Assembly: GCA_019321725.1 (NCBI GenBank)
Contig: CM033114.1
Location: forward strand, 21,460,216 to 21,524,215
Direction: 5' to 3'
Source: Paulownia fortunei
Taxonomy: Eukaryota > Streptophyta > Magnoliopsida > Lamiales > Paulowniaceae
DNA length: 64,000 nucleotides
A model generated the notes under the pieces. That model was not told the DNA's origin. It worked only from the letters and a program-made list of their open reading frames with translations, and did not search any database. A program made the position numbers and the translations under genes. How positions within the stretch are numbered: position 1 is the first letter of the stretch; each line of letters begins with the position of its first letter. Of the stretch, positions 37,026 through 52,000 are shown piece by piece.

Positions 37026-40003
37026 TTCATTCAACTCATAAAAAGTTGAATTCCTTTTTTTTTTCCCTCTTCTAATTGGGTGAAGACGTAAATGTGTTAA
37101 AAAAAAAAGGAAAAAATAAAATATTTGAATTGATATATAAATTATATCCGAATAAGATCAAACGATCAAACAAATTATGTTTTCCTATGAGATTGCAATA
37201 TTAGATTTTATAGTAACTTGCAAACTAAGAAGTGTATGCAGTTTTCCTCCGTCAATAATAGTGCATTGTATTTACTCTGCCATGTTTTTGCATGTGAAAA
37301 CTTTGAAGAAAAGTATATTATCATGGATTATATTGTTGAGAATGTTGTATACCAACTATTCAAATACTTTAATCTTAACATTTTTTTTTAATTTTTAAGC
37401 ATTTTTGTTTGCTTTTTATATGTTTTATTTGCATAATTGTAGGTAACAAGAAGATGAGAAAGAAATCGAAAATTCGAAAACAAAAATCAAATTTTCAAAA
37501 AGGAAAGCCAATACTGCATATCTCATAGACATGATCCAATAAGTATAAGAAAAGTAAAATGGTATTATATGATTTTTAAGATACTACGTGAATATTATAT
37601 TGAGTATGTGGATGATAATAAGTATATAAATTTTTATAAAATGGGTACTTATCTATCATCTAAACACTGATAAACAATTCGTTGAATGTGTCATGAATAT
37701 TACCATATTTTATAAACATAGGAGTCTGGAAAATGCCAAGATTAGAGCTACATAATCAGCTGTTTGGTCTCTTCTTCAAGATCCAGCATAAACAAGTAAT
37801 TGGTTGTTGACAGAATGATGACCATGACAGTAACCTTAAAAAAAGTAAGATATACATTAGATTTGTCTATAACATTATTAGGTCTAACAAATCATAAATC
37901 AACACTACAATTTCTTGCAAGAAATGAAGTCATGCAAAGTGAATGAATTCATATGTCATTTGGAATGACCTATACCTCACAAATCCAAAAGCCCAATTAA
38001 CTCACAAGAAAACATGAAGAAAATAGGTAAATAAAAAACAATTATACACTCATAAGAAAAATAAAATTACCAAAAAGTTAGTACTATCACTGTTCCATTT
38101 TTTTTTTGTTCAGTTAATGTTGTTTACTAGTTAATTTGACTAGTTTTTTTAACTACAATAATAAATAATTTACTTTTTTTGACTAATTATTTTGGTTATA
38201 TTAAATTAAAATCTAAAATTTTCAAGAAAAAGAATAATTACCATTCCAAATGTGCACAAGCCCACACATCAGTATGACTTAGGTACCACTTTAGATGTTT
38301 TCACACTCCACTAATGTCAAATTTATATTATATTTGTAGATATTTTTCACATTTTTTACAAAGTATTTTGATGATGGAATTTCACTAGGATAACAATTTG
38401 AAATAAAGATTTATTTCCTTTAATTTACTTAAAAATCTAATATGACCCTACATTAAATGAATTTTAAATCAATCATAATAATTTAAAATAAAAACTTAAT
38501 TATTTAAATTTATTATAATATAAAATTATCTTAGAACACAATCTATAATTTTATTGTTATTCCTTGTTCACCTTCTCCCTAAACAGTAATTTTGACCACC
38601 CAATACAGAAATGACATAAAGGGCAAAAAAGCGTCCAAAAGGTACATCACAAGAAGCACCCAGGGAATTAGATTTAGAAATATCTGCTGCACACGATAAC
38701 TTCTCCGCCGCAGTCATACTGAACCAATTCAAGTTTGTATAATGCTCCATATCTTTTTGACCAAATTTTTTATTTAAAAAAGAAGTAAAGAATTAGTGGT
38801 AATTTTGTGGGATTTCTTCTTCAGTTTGATCGTCTCTTACATTCTCAGGTCAGTAATTTTGAGATTCATGGTTTAATTTGTCTCAAGACAATCCATTTTT
38901 TTTTACTGAGATTTTATGGTTTATTTTTTCGCCATTTTTGTGTTTATGTATCGATTGTTCATATTTTTTGTTGGTAGAAATGTTTTTATGTTTTTTACTT
39001 TTTTGAGAATTCTCTTTGCTCCGAAGATTATCGCTGCTTGGGTTTTGATTTTTTTTGAGCAATTTTTGGTTGATTACTTGCCATTAATCGGTGTGCAAGT
39101 TATTATGAATCTGTTGGGATGATAACATGGAAAGTTTAGTGACTATAGGTGAATTGTGGTTAAGTTTCATATGGTTGCAATGGTTGTGTCTGTGAGAACG
39201 TAGAAGTGAAAAAAATGTGTAATTTACTCCTGGACACAAAAGTTTGAGCTATTTCTTCACTACTTCTGTACTTGGAAAAAAATTGTTATTTTGTACGAAT
39301 GTGACATACGATTTTGTTCTTGTGTGAGCTATAAGTTGGAGGATGAAAGTACTGGTCAATATAGAGAAAAGAAAAAGGCAAAAACTTAACTGGTTATCCA
39401 ATGGGAAGGGATTAGAACATTTTAGAAATTGAGTGGTTTCTATCATCCTTTTTATATGATTGTTTGAGTTGTATGTTTTTGACGTGACACATAAGTTTAT
39501 TTTGGGATAGAATTTTAAATGAGAGACGAAATATAATAGCACTCAATGAAGGAGTCAGGGGATCTGTTTGAAGTAACTGCAAATGCACATGTATGCACTG
39601 GAAAAAGAAATCGTAAATAAATGTAAGATGGTGGAATTGGATAGTTCATAAAGCATAATTTCGTCCTTTACGATAGACAGAAATATGTATAGTCATTATA
39701 CTATGATGACTTGGAACACATCTGCTCTAATTCATGTGGGGTCATCTGTAAAAGATGGAAGAAATTTGTGTTGGGAGAAAGTTTCGGCAAGATGGGAATT
39801 TGGTAAGGCTGAATGTTAAGATACAGAAGCTCTTAAATCTCACACGGACTACAGAAGCTTGCTTATTACCCAATTTGATTATTAAAGATATTCTGTGCTT
39901 TCTACTAATTTTAGCCCCATTATGCAGTTTGCCAAACTGGCAGTAGTCATTTATCGTAGCGTGCTGGAATATGCTATTTTAGTCATATTCAAATTCCTTC
40001 ATA
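37026..40003. other. Intergenic region and probable 5' leader of LETM1
   Basis: 37026-38700 is AT-rich with nothing recognised. Near 38845-38851 the sequence cattctcag|gtcagt resembles a donor ending an untranslated leader exon; the intron would end shortly before the ATG at 40004. This leader is an inference from the splice-like signal and promoter-like position. Confidence 0.4.
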
Positions 40004-43000
40004 ATGGCTTCAAGAGCAATATGGCGAAAGAGAAAGTATCTCCTTGATTCCGTTAAGCAGCCCCATTACTTGGTTCAAGGGTTTAAATTTTCTGGGCATG
40101 GAAAATTGTTAGAGATTCCTGATTCACAGCTTTGGAGCTGGCCTGCAAGTCCTTCATCTTTGGGTGCACATCTTAGAGAGAAAGAAGATTCTCAAATTCT
40201 AACCAAACACGCGGCACAGTGTACTTTGGCAAGAAAATACGTCGGGCATAATATTTTAGGGGTCCCAAATTTGCGCTGTAAGATAGGAATACCTGGGGAA
40301 TTTACCCCTTTGGGATTTAGGTGGTCAACAGAGTATGTACGTTATCTTTCCACTGCTGCAGCGGGTCAGCCTGAATTAGGAGGTGGTGATGATAAAAATG
40401 AAGAACCAGCACTTAAGCAGAAGAAGGAACCTTCACCAGAAGAATGTGACCAGGCAGTTGAAGGTTTGAGCTCTGTTAAAGCCAAAGCCAAAGCCAAGCA
40501 GCTGCAAGATTCCCAGAAGGGTGCGAACTTTATACTGAAGAGGATGTGGGCTATGCTTTTAGGAATTGGTCCAGCTTTGAGAGCTGTTGCCTCTATGAGC
40601 AGGTCAACTTTGGCGTTTTTCATTTCTGTTGTCCCAATATTATCTCGATTGTCTCTTACTCTCCCCTCTTAATATAGGGAGGATTGGGGAAAAAAATTGT
40701 GGCACTGGAAGGATGAGATCAAATCTACACTGCAGCACTACTGGTTGGGTACAAAGCTGCTGTGGGCTGATGTTAGAATAAGCTTGAGGCTTTTGTTAAA
40801 ACTTGCTAGTGGGAAGACACTATCCAGGAGGGAGAGGCAACAGCTCACACGAACAACAGCTGACATTTTCAGGCTAGTTCCTTTCGCCGTCTTCATTATT
40901 GTTCCTTTCATGGAGTTCTTGCTGCCGGTATTCCTGAAACTGTTTCCCAACATGTTACCATCAACCTTCCAGGACAAGATGAAAGAACAGGTACAGTTGT
41001 ACGGATCTTTGTAAGATACTTTTCAAAATTTCTTATATCCCTTTTGTGTTTGAGATAATCAACTTGTTGCCTTTTCCTTGTTTTGCTTTTTTAACCTTTT
41101 TGGTGAGTTTAATATATTTTCAGTGGGTTTTGAAGTACTGCATGTCGCCCTGTTATTGGCCAACATTTCCTGAGCTGCACAAAATTGTGTAGATATTGAA
41201 ATAGGGTGTTCTTACTGGTACATCTCTGAGATGTCTGTAGGCATAATATGTTCTTGAGTTTAATTGACTGTAAACTCTGCCATAGGCAATTTTCATGTGA
41301 CTCTAACCAAAAAATACATGTGCATTGCCTATTTTGGGCTGACGCCATCATCATTACATCAGAAATTAGGGTAGGTGAATAACAAAGCGGTCCATGTAAG
41401 CTTGGGTCAAGTTTGAGCTACTCGATTTACTGATATGAACAGTCCCGATCCCGTGAGGGTGAGCTAACCCCTAAAACCTGTCCCCAGTTTGGAAGTCGCC
41501 TGCATGAAGCCAAAATCGGCTTTGCAAATGAGTGCAGAATGACTTGGAAGCTTATAATAGTGAATGAATTTCTTTGGGTGGCCGAGACTCCTAACCTGGC
41601 TCATCCAAATTCTCTGTCCTATGATACAAAACTATGAAGGCATTACAAATGTCTACTTTTGGTGGTTGTTAAAATTAGAGATTGAAAGATGTGCATTTTG
41701 AAGAGTCTCCACTTAGTTTTATCTGAATTCAGAAATCTTCTTCACATATTGAGGTGGTAGCAGAGAGAATGGTTTAAGAAAACATTCTGATTGTGCAATG
41801 TGCACATGATTTAGTAAGTCTCTAATATTTATGCTGGATGACCTGTGCTGTGCATCTGATTTTATTTCCAATTGCATATTTGATCTCAGAATATTGATCT
41901 CCACCAGCCTCTGAAACGTTTCCAGAAATTCTTGTTATCCATAATATTACTGTCTAGACTATGTTATTAATGAAAATTAAATCAACTTCCTTATTTTTGT
42001 GAATCTTTGAGATAAATTATTTTCTTTTGCAATGGAGAATCCGAAAAATTCTTGTTTAAAGTTACTTTAGGTCCAACCATTTGTTGATGTAGTTTGATTT
42101 AGGACTATGCCTCTTGTTTTCACTATTTCCCATATTTTACAAATTTATCTCGATTAAAATATTCAAACTATAGGAGGCCCTGAAAAAGAGGCTAAACGCA
42201 AGGATAGAATATGCGAAGTTTCTTCAAGACACAGTAAAAGAAATGGCAAAGGAAGTTCAGAACTCAAGAAGTGGAGAAATAAAGAAAACAGCTGAAGATC
42301 TTGATGAATTTATGAACAAGGTAAGAAGCCTATATGCAAAACAATTTTTAACTAGTTTGTTTACTTGTTCTTCTCAAAACAAGCAATGCACCAACAGTGC
42401 TTCCAGCAGTTTTGTTTTGACTTATTTCTTAGTATGTGTCTCCACTCCTGCATAATGTCCTCTGAACTTGGCCAGGTCAGGACAGGGGCTCGTGTCTCTA
42501 ATGATGAAATCTTGGGTTTTGCCAAGTTGTTTAATGATGAGCTCACTCTGGATAACATCAGCAGGTAATTCCAGATGTACTGCTATAATTTGGATTCCTT
42601 TCCTCTTCTTTACTATCTGGGACAATAGTCGGTGCTGAATTCGGTTTCATGTGAAAGATCCTTTATATCTTCTTGGATGCAGACCCCGGTTGATGACTAT
42701 GTGCAAATATATGGGTATCAGCACTTATGGTACAGACGCATATCTACGCTATATGCTTCGAAAGAGACTTCAGAAGTAAGTTATTTTATAGCTTTAATTT
42801 TAAGTAGTCATTTGACATGGGCAATGTGTTTTTTAGTGGATAACAATTCATGGGATTTGTTCCACTTATGAAGTACTCGACTAATTATCACGACTCTCAT
42901 AAATCAGATCAAGTACAAATATGTAACTTCTCTGACAGCATCAGGTTGTTTGTTTAACAAACTTTTATGGTCCTTTTTTTAGTTCCATAGGTTTTTATCA

Positions 43001-46000
43001 TTTCTCCTTTGTTTCTATTGTCTTTTATTTATTCATTTGGAGCTTTAGATTTTGAAGGATTTTGCTATAGTATAGAGGAGGATGAGGGAGACTTTGGTTA
43101 CTAGGAAGTTTCAATCCTTTGGCCGTTGCTGTTAAGGACCTTAACAGAGTGGGAAAATAATACTGGAGATAAGATGTTTATGGAGCTGCCAAGGGTTGTT
43201 TTCTCCAAAATGAGGAAATGGATAGGGTGCTTCTGTTTAATATTTAAAGTAAATGGATGATGAAGGTGCTAAGGAAAACAGGGATTAGCGAGAGGAGGGA
43301 AGTAGAAGGAACCATGAACATGAGAATAAGAGGCTCGTGAATTATGATGGGAGATGGGAAAGTAAAGAAAACCCTTAGTGGGTAAAGAAAGGGCTCATTC
43401 GAATTGATTGACATTTAAAAATATTCTTCATTTGACTTGTAGTAAGTGTCCAAGTTGGCTGAATCAATGCAAAGGGTCATAAACATGGTCTTTATTTTCA
43501 TCATTAATGTTTTACATTTTAGCAACTTAACGAAAAGTTAACTGTTCAAAAATAGTATGTAATCGTAATAATTCAGAGGTTAGCACATTGCTTTTTGACC
43601 ATTATTAGTGATAACTATTTATATGCATCTTACAAATACAAATTTCTCTTATATTATCGATTCATTTATTTGACTTTGTGTCTATATTCTTGTGGTTGTC
43701 TATTTTGTACATGTTGGTTCCTAGTGCCAACTGTAACTTGATATCTAATGCAGGTTGGAACTTGAAAGTGTGAAAGTTTTCTTTCTGGCGTTTGTCTATA
43801 AAGCTGCTTACTAATTGATGGGGGAGCATATATAATAAAGGGATATCTATACTATCTATAAAAGAGTGAATGAATAAAAAGTTTCTTGAAACTTTTGAGA
43901 TACCTAATATAACCCTAATGAATAAGCATTAAATGGTAAAAAATGAGGGTATAATTGAACTTTAATTATTTTTAATAATGAATGTAATTTCAAGTGTCCT
44001 TTTATATCCCAAATCCCTTTTTTAAAAACTGAAGTCTATCTGTTTTTCTATCAGCTATTTGAATACTTTGAATTTTCAAATAAAATCAGTTTCATATTAA
44101 ATTAAATTCCGAAAGCGTTCCAACCATATCTCATGTATATATAGAGAAATTTGTATGAAAAATTATGGTCATTTAAAGTTGAGTATTATGTAAAATTGTA
44201 TATTAATTTATGATATATATTTCTATTATAATCCTGGAGAAGAAAGAAAGATAAATTTAACGTAGAAATAAAAAATAAAAATAAAGAAAAAGTTAATTTT
44301 AGGAGCTTTGATGCTAAATAAAAGATAATTAACTAAATTTAAAAGGAGTTGATTTCAAAAGCATTTTTTTTCAAATTAAGGTATTTGGAATTCAATTACA
44401 GAGAGGTATATTATTTATTAAATTAAGGTATTTGGTATTCAATCAAAGAGAGTTTCAAATTTTGAATTTTGCTTCTCACTTTTTTTTTATATTTTCTTTT
44501 TAAAACCTAACTTTTAATTAAAATGATGGATTATTGTCATATATGTTAGGTTTAGTTTTTTTTTTTTTTGGTTTTTAAATACAATGTTTTTGGATTTTTT
44601 GACATAATAGGACTAGAGAGATTATTTATTAAAACTGCAAAGCTCAGGAAAGGTTTATTCAATCACATGATTGTTAATAAAACCTTAGAAGAGATTTTAG
44701 ATTTAATTCTTAAATATTGAGACTTAAAAAAAAACAAGAGCAAATAGAATAAGAGAAAGTCACTTTATAACAATTTAAAGTCTAAAAGTGTATAAATGTT
44801 ACTTTAAGAAGAAAAAGAAAAAAAATATTATATAATATGTAAGAATTTGACATTTACGGCAAAAGTCAAGTATTTTTTAACTATATGTTAATTTATGTAA
44901 CAATTTAGTCTTAAAGTTTACTATGTTAAATCATGCATAGTAAGTTTAATGTGTTATTTGCACCTTGAGGTGTGAATCTTTAGCAACTACATCCCTTATT
45001 TTTATTAAAAAATAATCTTAGAGAATTTAATTGAAGATTAAAGTATCATATCCCTTCATTTTTTAAAAAAGGCATAATTTTTAAAAAACTAATTGGTAGT
45101 TATATTTTATAAAAAAAATATTTATAAAAAAGAAATGAATGAGATCAAATTTTAAAATTTATAGTCTCTTCAACGATATAAGGAGTATAGATTAATTATG
45201 TATATAAAGAATAAGTATGATTTTTATAATTATGCATGGTTCACAATTTACAATTGCGTAATTTTTATAATAAAAAAGAAGACTCAAGTTCAATTGCAAA
45301 TGTTATCTTTAATAATATAATACATCGTATACTTTTAGGAAAAAAAATTCAAAATGAGTTATTTTCATATGCATTTTCTGTGATAGATAAGTAATAATAC
45401 ATATTGTGTATATTATTAAACCTCATTATTTAAATTTTGGTCTAATATTTTTTTTTTCATAATTATGCATTTCAAAGATGACCCTCAGTGTTTTTAGAAT
45501 TATATATATTACAAATATATAAAAGTTAATTTATACACTTTCATTTAGTAAATATACTTAATCTACATATATACATTATAACAGCCTAGCAATTTTACAA
45601 TGTGGATAAATTCAGCAAGTATACATTTTAATAAACACAAACAAGCCTGTATATGTGTCAAGATGTCTTCGATGCTCCTCATTGTTTCCTACCAATGTCC
45701 AGCACTACTTCGAAGTGAACTTTAATTTTGATCTTGTACTTATTTCTAATAATTTATACATTTTGAAAATTATGTTTTTTCATTAGTATTCATTGTTTTC
45801 TCTTATTTGAATTAGTATATTCTCTTTAACTATTGAAGAAGATAGAGTTTAATTTGAGTCATTTTGTTTTATAATATTCCTTAAAAAACTTAAGTTTTTG
45901 CAAAGTTATTCTTAGACATAAAATTTAATCAATATTAATTATAATTGTTGATTGTTGCTTCAAAATTAAAATTTTGGTCTCCCATTTCTTTTTTGAAACT

Positions 46001-49000
46001 CTATATGGCTTTATTATTTACTTAATTAAGGTATTTGGTATACAATCGAAGAGAGTTTCAAAATATAAATTTTGGCTTATCACTTTTTTTTTATATTTTT
46101 ATTTAGAACATGAATTTTAATTAAAATGATGTATTATTTTATATACGCTAGGTTGTGTTTTTCAGTTTGTAAAAATAATTTTTTTTTTAAATTTTTGACA
46201 TAATAGAACCAAAGATATGTTTAACTAAATTTGCGAACCTTAGGATATGCGGATTCAAATAACCTTAAGTTCAAGTGTTATGATATAATATTCACGTGAT
46301 TGTCAATAAAACCTTAGAAAAAAATTTAATTTAAATTTTTTAATAATGAGATTTTAGAAAAAAAAATTAGGTAGATAAAATAAGAGAAATATTTGCTTTA
46401 CTTTTGTTGTGTTTTCTTCTCGTTCTTTATTTTAATTAGGTCTAAGTAATGAGATGAAAAGTCCAAAAAAGTTAAGTAAACAAATTTAAACTCTATATAA
46501 GGATTTATTATGACCTTTGCAAATCATATTTATATTGCACCTCATGAATTTTAGTTTCAATATCTTGTGTTTCATTATAGTCTTTTTAATTCTTACTTAT
46601 ATAGTGGTATATTATTAGAGAATCTTAAATCAATGTAATAATAGATAGAATTTAATTTAATTAAATGAAACCAAATAAAAAATTTTAAAGGATAATTAAA
46701 AGTAAATAGAATTAAAGGGTATACACGTTAAAAAAATAGAAGAAAAAATAATAAGAATTTTATTTAATATGTATTTAATATATAAGGAAAAGTCAGGCCC
46801 CTTTAAAAATTACACCCTTAGAAATTGTAAAAATCCAGGCATCAATATTATATTTATGGCAAAACTCAAGTAACAAAATAAAAATAAATATGAAAGATTG
46901 AAACAAGAATTAAAATTGAATAGAATCCAAAAATATATAAGCCACTGTAAATAAAAAAAATTAGATAAGCTTCATTTAATACGATTGACATTATTCTTGT
47001 ATTCCTTAAACCATCTGTTAATTTAAACCTTAGAAAAGGTGGATTCAAATAGCCGTAATTTCAAGTTTTATGATAAAAATGTTGTGGTGGTTGTTAATGG
47101 GTAACTTTTTTTTATAGATCTTCTATATTTCAATTTTTATTTTAGGTTATATTTCTTTCTTGGAAGAAATGAGAGAGAAAATTAAGTGAGCAAGAGCAGT
47201 AAGCAAGCAAATGGATAAGAATCTTTATATATTTTTTGAATTAATTAGTAATTATGTATAATATCATGATATTCTACTTGATTTTGGGAAAAATAATTTA
47301 GTTTACTTGAAAGTTTTTTATTAAATGTGACACTTTGTGGTTTGTTTTTTAGTATTTTTTCTTGATTAATTATGAATATTACATTAACTAAAAAATTGAA
47401 TATTGTTGCAAATAGTTGAAAAGATTATCTATCAATTTTTAGCATGTGAAATTATTGGATTTGATCGTGAATAATGCATTTAATACAAAAAAAATTCGTG
47501 AAATCAAGTAAGAAGAAGATTTCTCCAGCCATCAAAATCAAACAAAAGGATGATTAATGTGATCATAAATTTATGTAAGAACTTATTTAGTTATATTATT
47601 GTTTATTTTTCAAATTATCATTGAATTTTGTTTTTTAAATATTTTTATTTAATCATTCATACTGAAAATGAAATTATCATTCATATTGTTTATTTTTTAA
47701 ATTATCATTGATCTATACTTACTGAAAATGAAATATATAAAAGTACCTTGGAATGTTTTTATTTTAATTAAAGAAGTACTTAATTAATATTTCTTTATCT
47801 AAAAAATACCTTCTATATTTTATTTATTAAGTAATATAATTATTATAGCAAACTTATCTGAATCACGTGCAATGCACGTGCTTCTTACTAGTAACCATTA
47901 AAAGTATGAAAAACTTTCCTGCAAGTTTTGGATTTGTTTGTTGCTTACAATAGTTATCATGAAAATTAATGCCAGCAAAACATCAAACATTGCACAGCCC
48001 CTTGGATCTAGTGTTCAAATGGTACCACATCATCTTCAAAAGGAGAAAAAAAAAAAAAGCATAATTGGTTGATTCACGCTAAGGAAAGTGTGTACCATGG
48101 GAAACAAAGAAAATGTAGATGCCATTTTCACTTATAATTAAGAAAAAACGGTTTCTTGTAGACAAATTAAGTTCAATGTATTCATTTAAACAATCTGATT
48201 TTCTTGTTGCAGGATAAAGGATGATGACAAGATGATTCAAGCTGAGGGCATAGAGTCCCTTTCAGAGGAGGAGCTTCGCCAAGCATGTCGAGATCGTGGA
48301 TTGCTTGGGCTCCTCTCAGTTGATGAAATGAGAAAACAGGTTTCTTTAGGTTTTTTATAGTCTTTTTTCAATTCATATGAATTTGTTACTATTTGTGGTA
48401 AAAGAAATGTTGATCTGTCTAAATATCTAATGTAACGGAAATAACTTCGAATTTACTGGAAATTGCATGGTGCCCACGGCCCTTTTTGCCATCTGGTACT
48501 TTGTGATGAAGTGATATCATGCTTGATTGCACAAAGTTGCCAACAATTTGAATTTGATGATGAGTGCAGCAACTTTGAGCTAAACTTGCCAAAATATGTG
48601 GTTATCCTACATGCTCTCACTTAGTTTCTCAAGTGGGATTTAGGAAACTTGATAACAGTTTGCTTCTTTATTTTTATTTTTTTTTATGTTTCTCAGGATT
48701 CGGCCTACTTCCCATATCACCAACTCTGATATGTTTCACCAACTTCTTCAAGAACAATCAAAAGCTCCAGTCATCTGAAAATTTGAACTCCTATAAAACA
48801 AACTATTGTTTCTTTAAAACAAGCACTAAAACTAGTTGTGCTCTGCTTATCTCCTTTATTAGGTTCTAACTGTATTGTACTTCGACTATATGGTTTTTCT
48901 CTAGGGTCTTTGGAGTCAATCCTTAATGGAGTTGCTTTTTATTTGGTCACAGGAAGTTTTTCGTTCTCCACGTTTGTTTTATACAATCATGCTAATGCAC

Positions 49001-52000
49001 AGAATTGACGTATTCTCTCTCTGCCTATAGTTGAGTTTTTTATCAAAACAATCTTATGTCTTTCTGAACCAGCATGATAGATTTTTGTAGATGCCCTCTC
49101 TATGCTATTGCAATTATGATTGGTTGATTTATTTGTATATTTGGATATATGTCTCTCTGCAGCTGCAAGATTGGCTGGACTTATCTCTCAACCATTCAGT
49201 ACCATCATCTTTATTAATTCTGTCTAGGTAACCTAAACTTCAACTATCTATATGGCTTTGTAATCTGGACATTGGTGAAATTTCTTTTTTGTCGACACCT
49301 TCTTACAGAGCATTCAGTGTCTCTGGTAAAGTGAAGCCAGAGGAAGCTGTTCAAGCTACGCTCTCATCTCTGCCTGATGAGGTGGTGGACACTGTCGGAG
49401 TAACTGCTTTGCCATCTGAAGATTCTGTCTCGGAAAGGAGGAGGAAGTTAGAGTTCCTGGAAATGCAAGAAGAATTAATCAAGGTGTAACTTTGGTCACT
49501 TGTTTAGTGGGCTCTCATTTGCATGGAAATAAGAAATAATGAGGAGTGTCATTATGTCAAGGGCTGGTTAGAACATTGACATCCGACTGACAACTACCCC
49601 TGGTCCTTCTTTTGATCAAATTTATGATGGTTATGCTTTCTCAAATTATTATCCACTGCATTCACATAATTTACACTGTAAAACTTATGACAAAGCTGGG
49701 AAGAAGTTTGACTTTTATATCAAGTGATGTATCAAATGGTAGATCTAGATCTACCATATGGCACTTCTTTGGAATTCCCATATAGCGGTCATTGAAGTAG
49801 TAACTCATCCCAAACAGCTCTTGATAGTTAGTTTAATACTAAGTTGTCATACTTTTGCTCCTCATACTTGCATGTAAAATGTGAAGTTTCTTAAATTTAT
49901 TATGCTTCTGCTCTACCTGTGATGCTATTTTTGACAATTTTAAGAATTTTAATTTACATGAGCCCCTTTTTATTTTTCAATATTGGTAAAGATTCAACGT
50001 ATAAATTGACCTTTTTTTTCACTTTATTCTTTATTTCTGTTCGTAGTCCTAAAATGTTGATTACAGGAGGAGGAAGAGAAAGAGGAGGAGGAGCAGGCTA
50101 GGTTGAAGGAATCTGTCACAAGGCATAAGGATGTGGCCTTGGAAGAGATGGTGACGGCAACTGCAAAAGAAGCAGAAGAACGTGAAAAGGCAAAAACTTT
50201 GGATAAGCAAGAGCAACTTTGTGAGCTCAGTCGTGCATTGGCTGTATTAGCATCCGCATCGGTGAGGATCTAGTATGCTTTCTTCTTGATGTTTTACATG
50301 TTGCTTAATATCACATGTCACAAAAGTTTGACTTGCTTCGCTGCTTTCAGTCTGTGAGCAGGGAGCGGGAAGAGTTCTTAAGACTTGTCAACAAAGAGGT
50401 AACTACAGATATTTGCTAATAATTTTTGTACCAGCTAATATGTGTGAAAACTTAAAGCTGTGAAGAAGGCTCTTGTATGCCATGTAAGCAATTTTGATGA
50501 AGACTGATAAAATGCTGTATAAAATTGTTTACTTTAAAGATAAAATGATCTGTAATGCAATTATTCTACAACTCTCTCAGTTTTTTCTTCCCTGCTGCCA
50601 ACTTCATCTCAATTCTGCCCATTTTTATTTCATGATGAGTTTTTATCTTTTAGTTTTATGTAAACTTAAGTCCATTTTCTCTCTCAATTTTCAAATTCAT
50701 CTTGACCTTAATATTCTCAGATTTTCCTCCCGCATTCTTTTGAACTCATCCACTTCCTGGGTCCTTCTGATTCGCTGTCTGTGCAGACAGAAAGGAGTGG
50801 GGGATGGTGGCAAGGAAGTTTATTGTACATTCAATGAGCAAAAGATCATATAACTATTCCGAGTTTCTTGTTTTTATTAGTTTTATCGTTTTCTTTCTCA
50901 TTTATCCTAATAAGCTGGATTTTTACCTTATGGGCCTTCGATCAATATCTATTTGCATATGTTTTTGTTCATTGAAGTTATTTTATGTCACGTCCATTTA
51001 TATATGCATTGAACCTAGTATTTATCCTTTCCACATAGCGTTAGTTGATGCTGGAAAATTTCAGGTGATGTCATTTTACAGAGTCAAATACTGTAGACAA
51101 AGTCAATTGAAACATATAATCTTATTTTGTGGAAACAGTATGGTAATAAGGAATCTGGGGCATTTGTCAGTATATGTTTCCACCTTAATCTTGATCTCTC
51201 ACTGCTCCATGTATTTCATTTTAGTTCCCTGGTATAGTGCAGTCCAAAACACTGTTCTTACATATGATAACGTCACAAATTGTCTTATTAAGCTAACCCA
51301 TGATGTTTGGAACTTAGGACTGATGCGGATATGGTGATCTTGCTTTTCTCATGCATGCTAAGCTAAATGCATCATAAGAAGATTTCTCAATATTAAATAT
51401 GGAGTTGGTACGTTGGTGACAATCTTCATTGATGTGTAATTTGTAGATTGGGCTGTACAATAACATGGTGGAGAAAGAGGCTGCTGACGGAGAAGAAGAA
51501 GCCAGAAAGGCGTATAGAGCAGCTAGAGAGGAAAGTGATGATGATGCTGAGAGGGCTGCAGGTGATAAAGTATCTGCAGCACTCATAAACAGGGTGAGGA
51601 TAATTTCCATGGATTCTGGTTTGCTATTTCATTATACTTTGTGACCACCTTCTTTTGGCAGTTATTTGACATCTAGATTGAGAATTATTCTATAAAGGTA
51701 TCTCACATATTTGTTGGTATTTTCACATTGTAGGTTGATGCTATGCTCCAAAAGCTTGAAAAGGAGATTGATGACGTAGATGCAAAAATTGGCGATCGGT
51801 GGCGGTTGCTTGATAGGTACCACTAGAATCTGCAATAATCAAGCTACAGAAGTTATTGCAACTCTATGTTTGATCTAGTGTTTTTAAGAATTCAGTAGCT
51901 CATCAATCATGTTCTTAAGCTTTTGATTCCTTATCAGTGCTTCAAAGTCAACTTCTTGACAACTTGAGTTCTTCGCTTTTCATTCACATTGTCTGAGCTG

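Larger units (their letters stand above)
43846..47891 (+). mobile_element. Non-autonomous Helitron in LETM1 intron 5
   Basis: The 5' end starts TCTATACTATCTATAAAAGAG, preceded by A. The 3' end has a perfect hairpin, CACGTGC-AAT-GCACGTG (47864-47880), then 11 nt ending CTAG (47888-47891), followed by T. The TC start, hairpin about 11 nt before CTRR, insertion between A and T and lack of target duplication are all Helitron hallmarks. Length 4046 bp, AT-rich, no Rep/helicase frame seen, so non-autonomous. Same strand as LETM1. Confidence 0.8.

Noticed and set aside
50494..51337. Long plus-strand frames between LETM1 exons 10 and 11
   Set aside because: Hydrophobic T-rich intronic sequence; LETM1 exons join cleanly around it.
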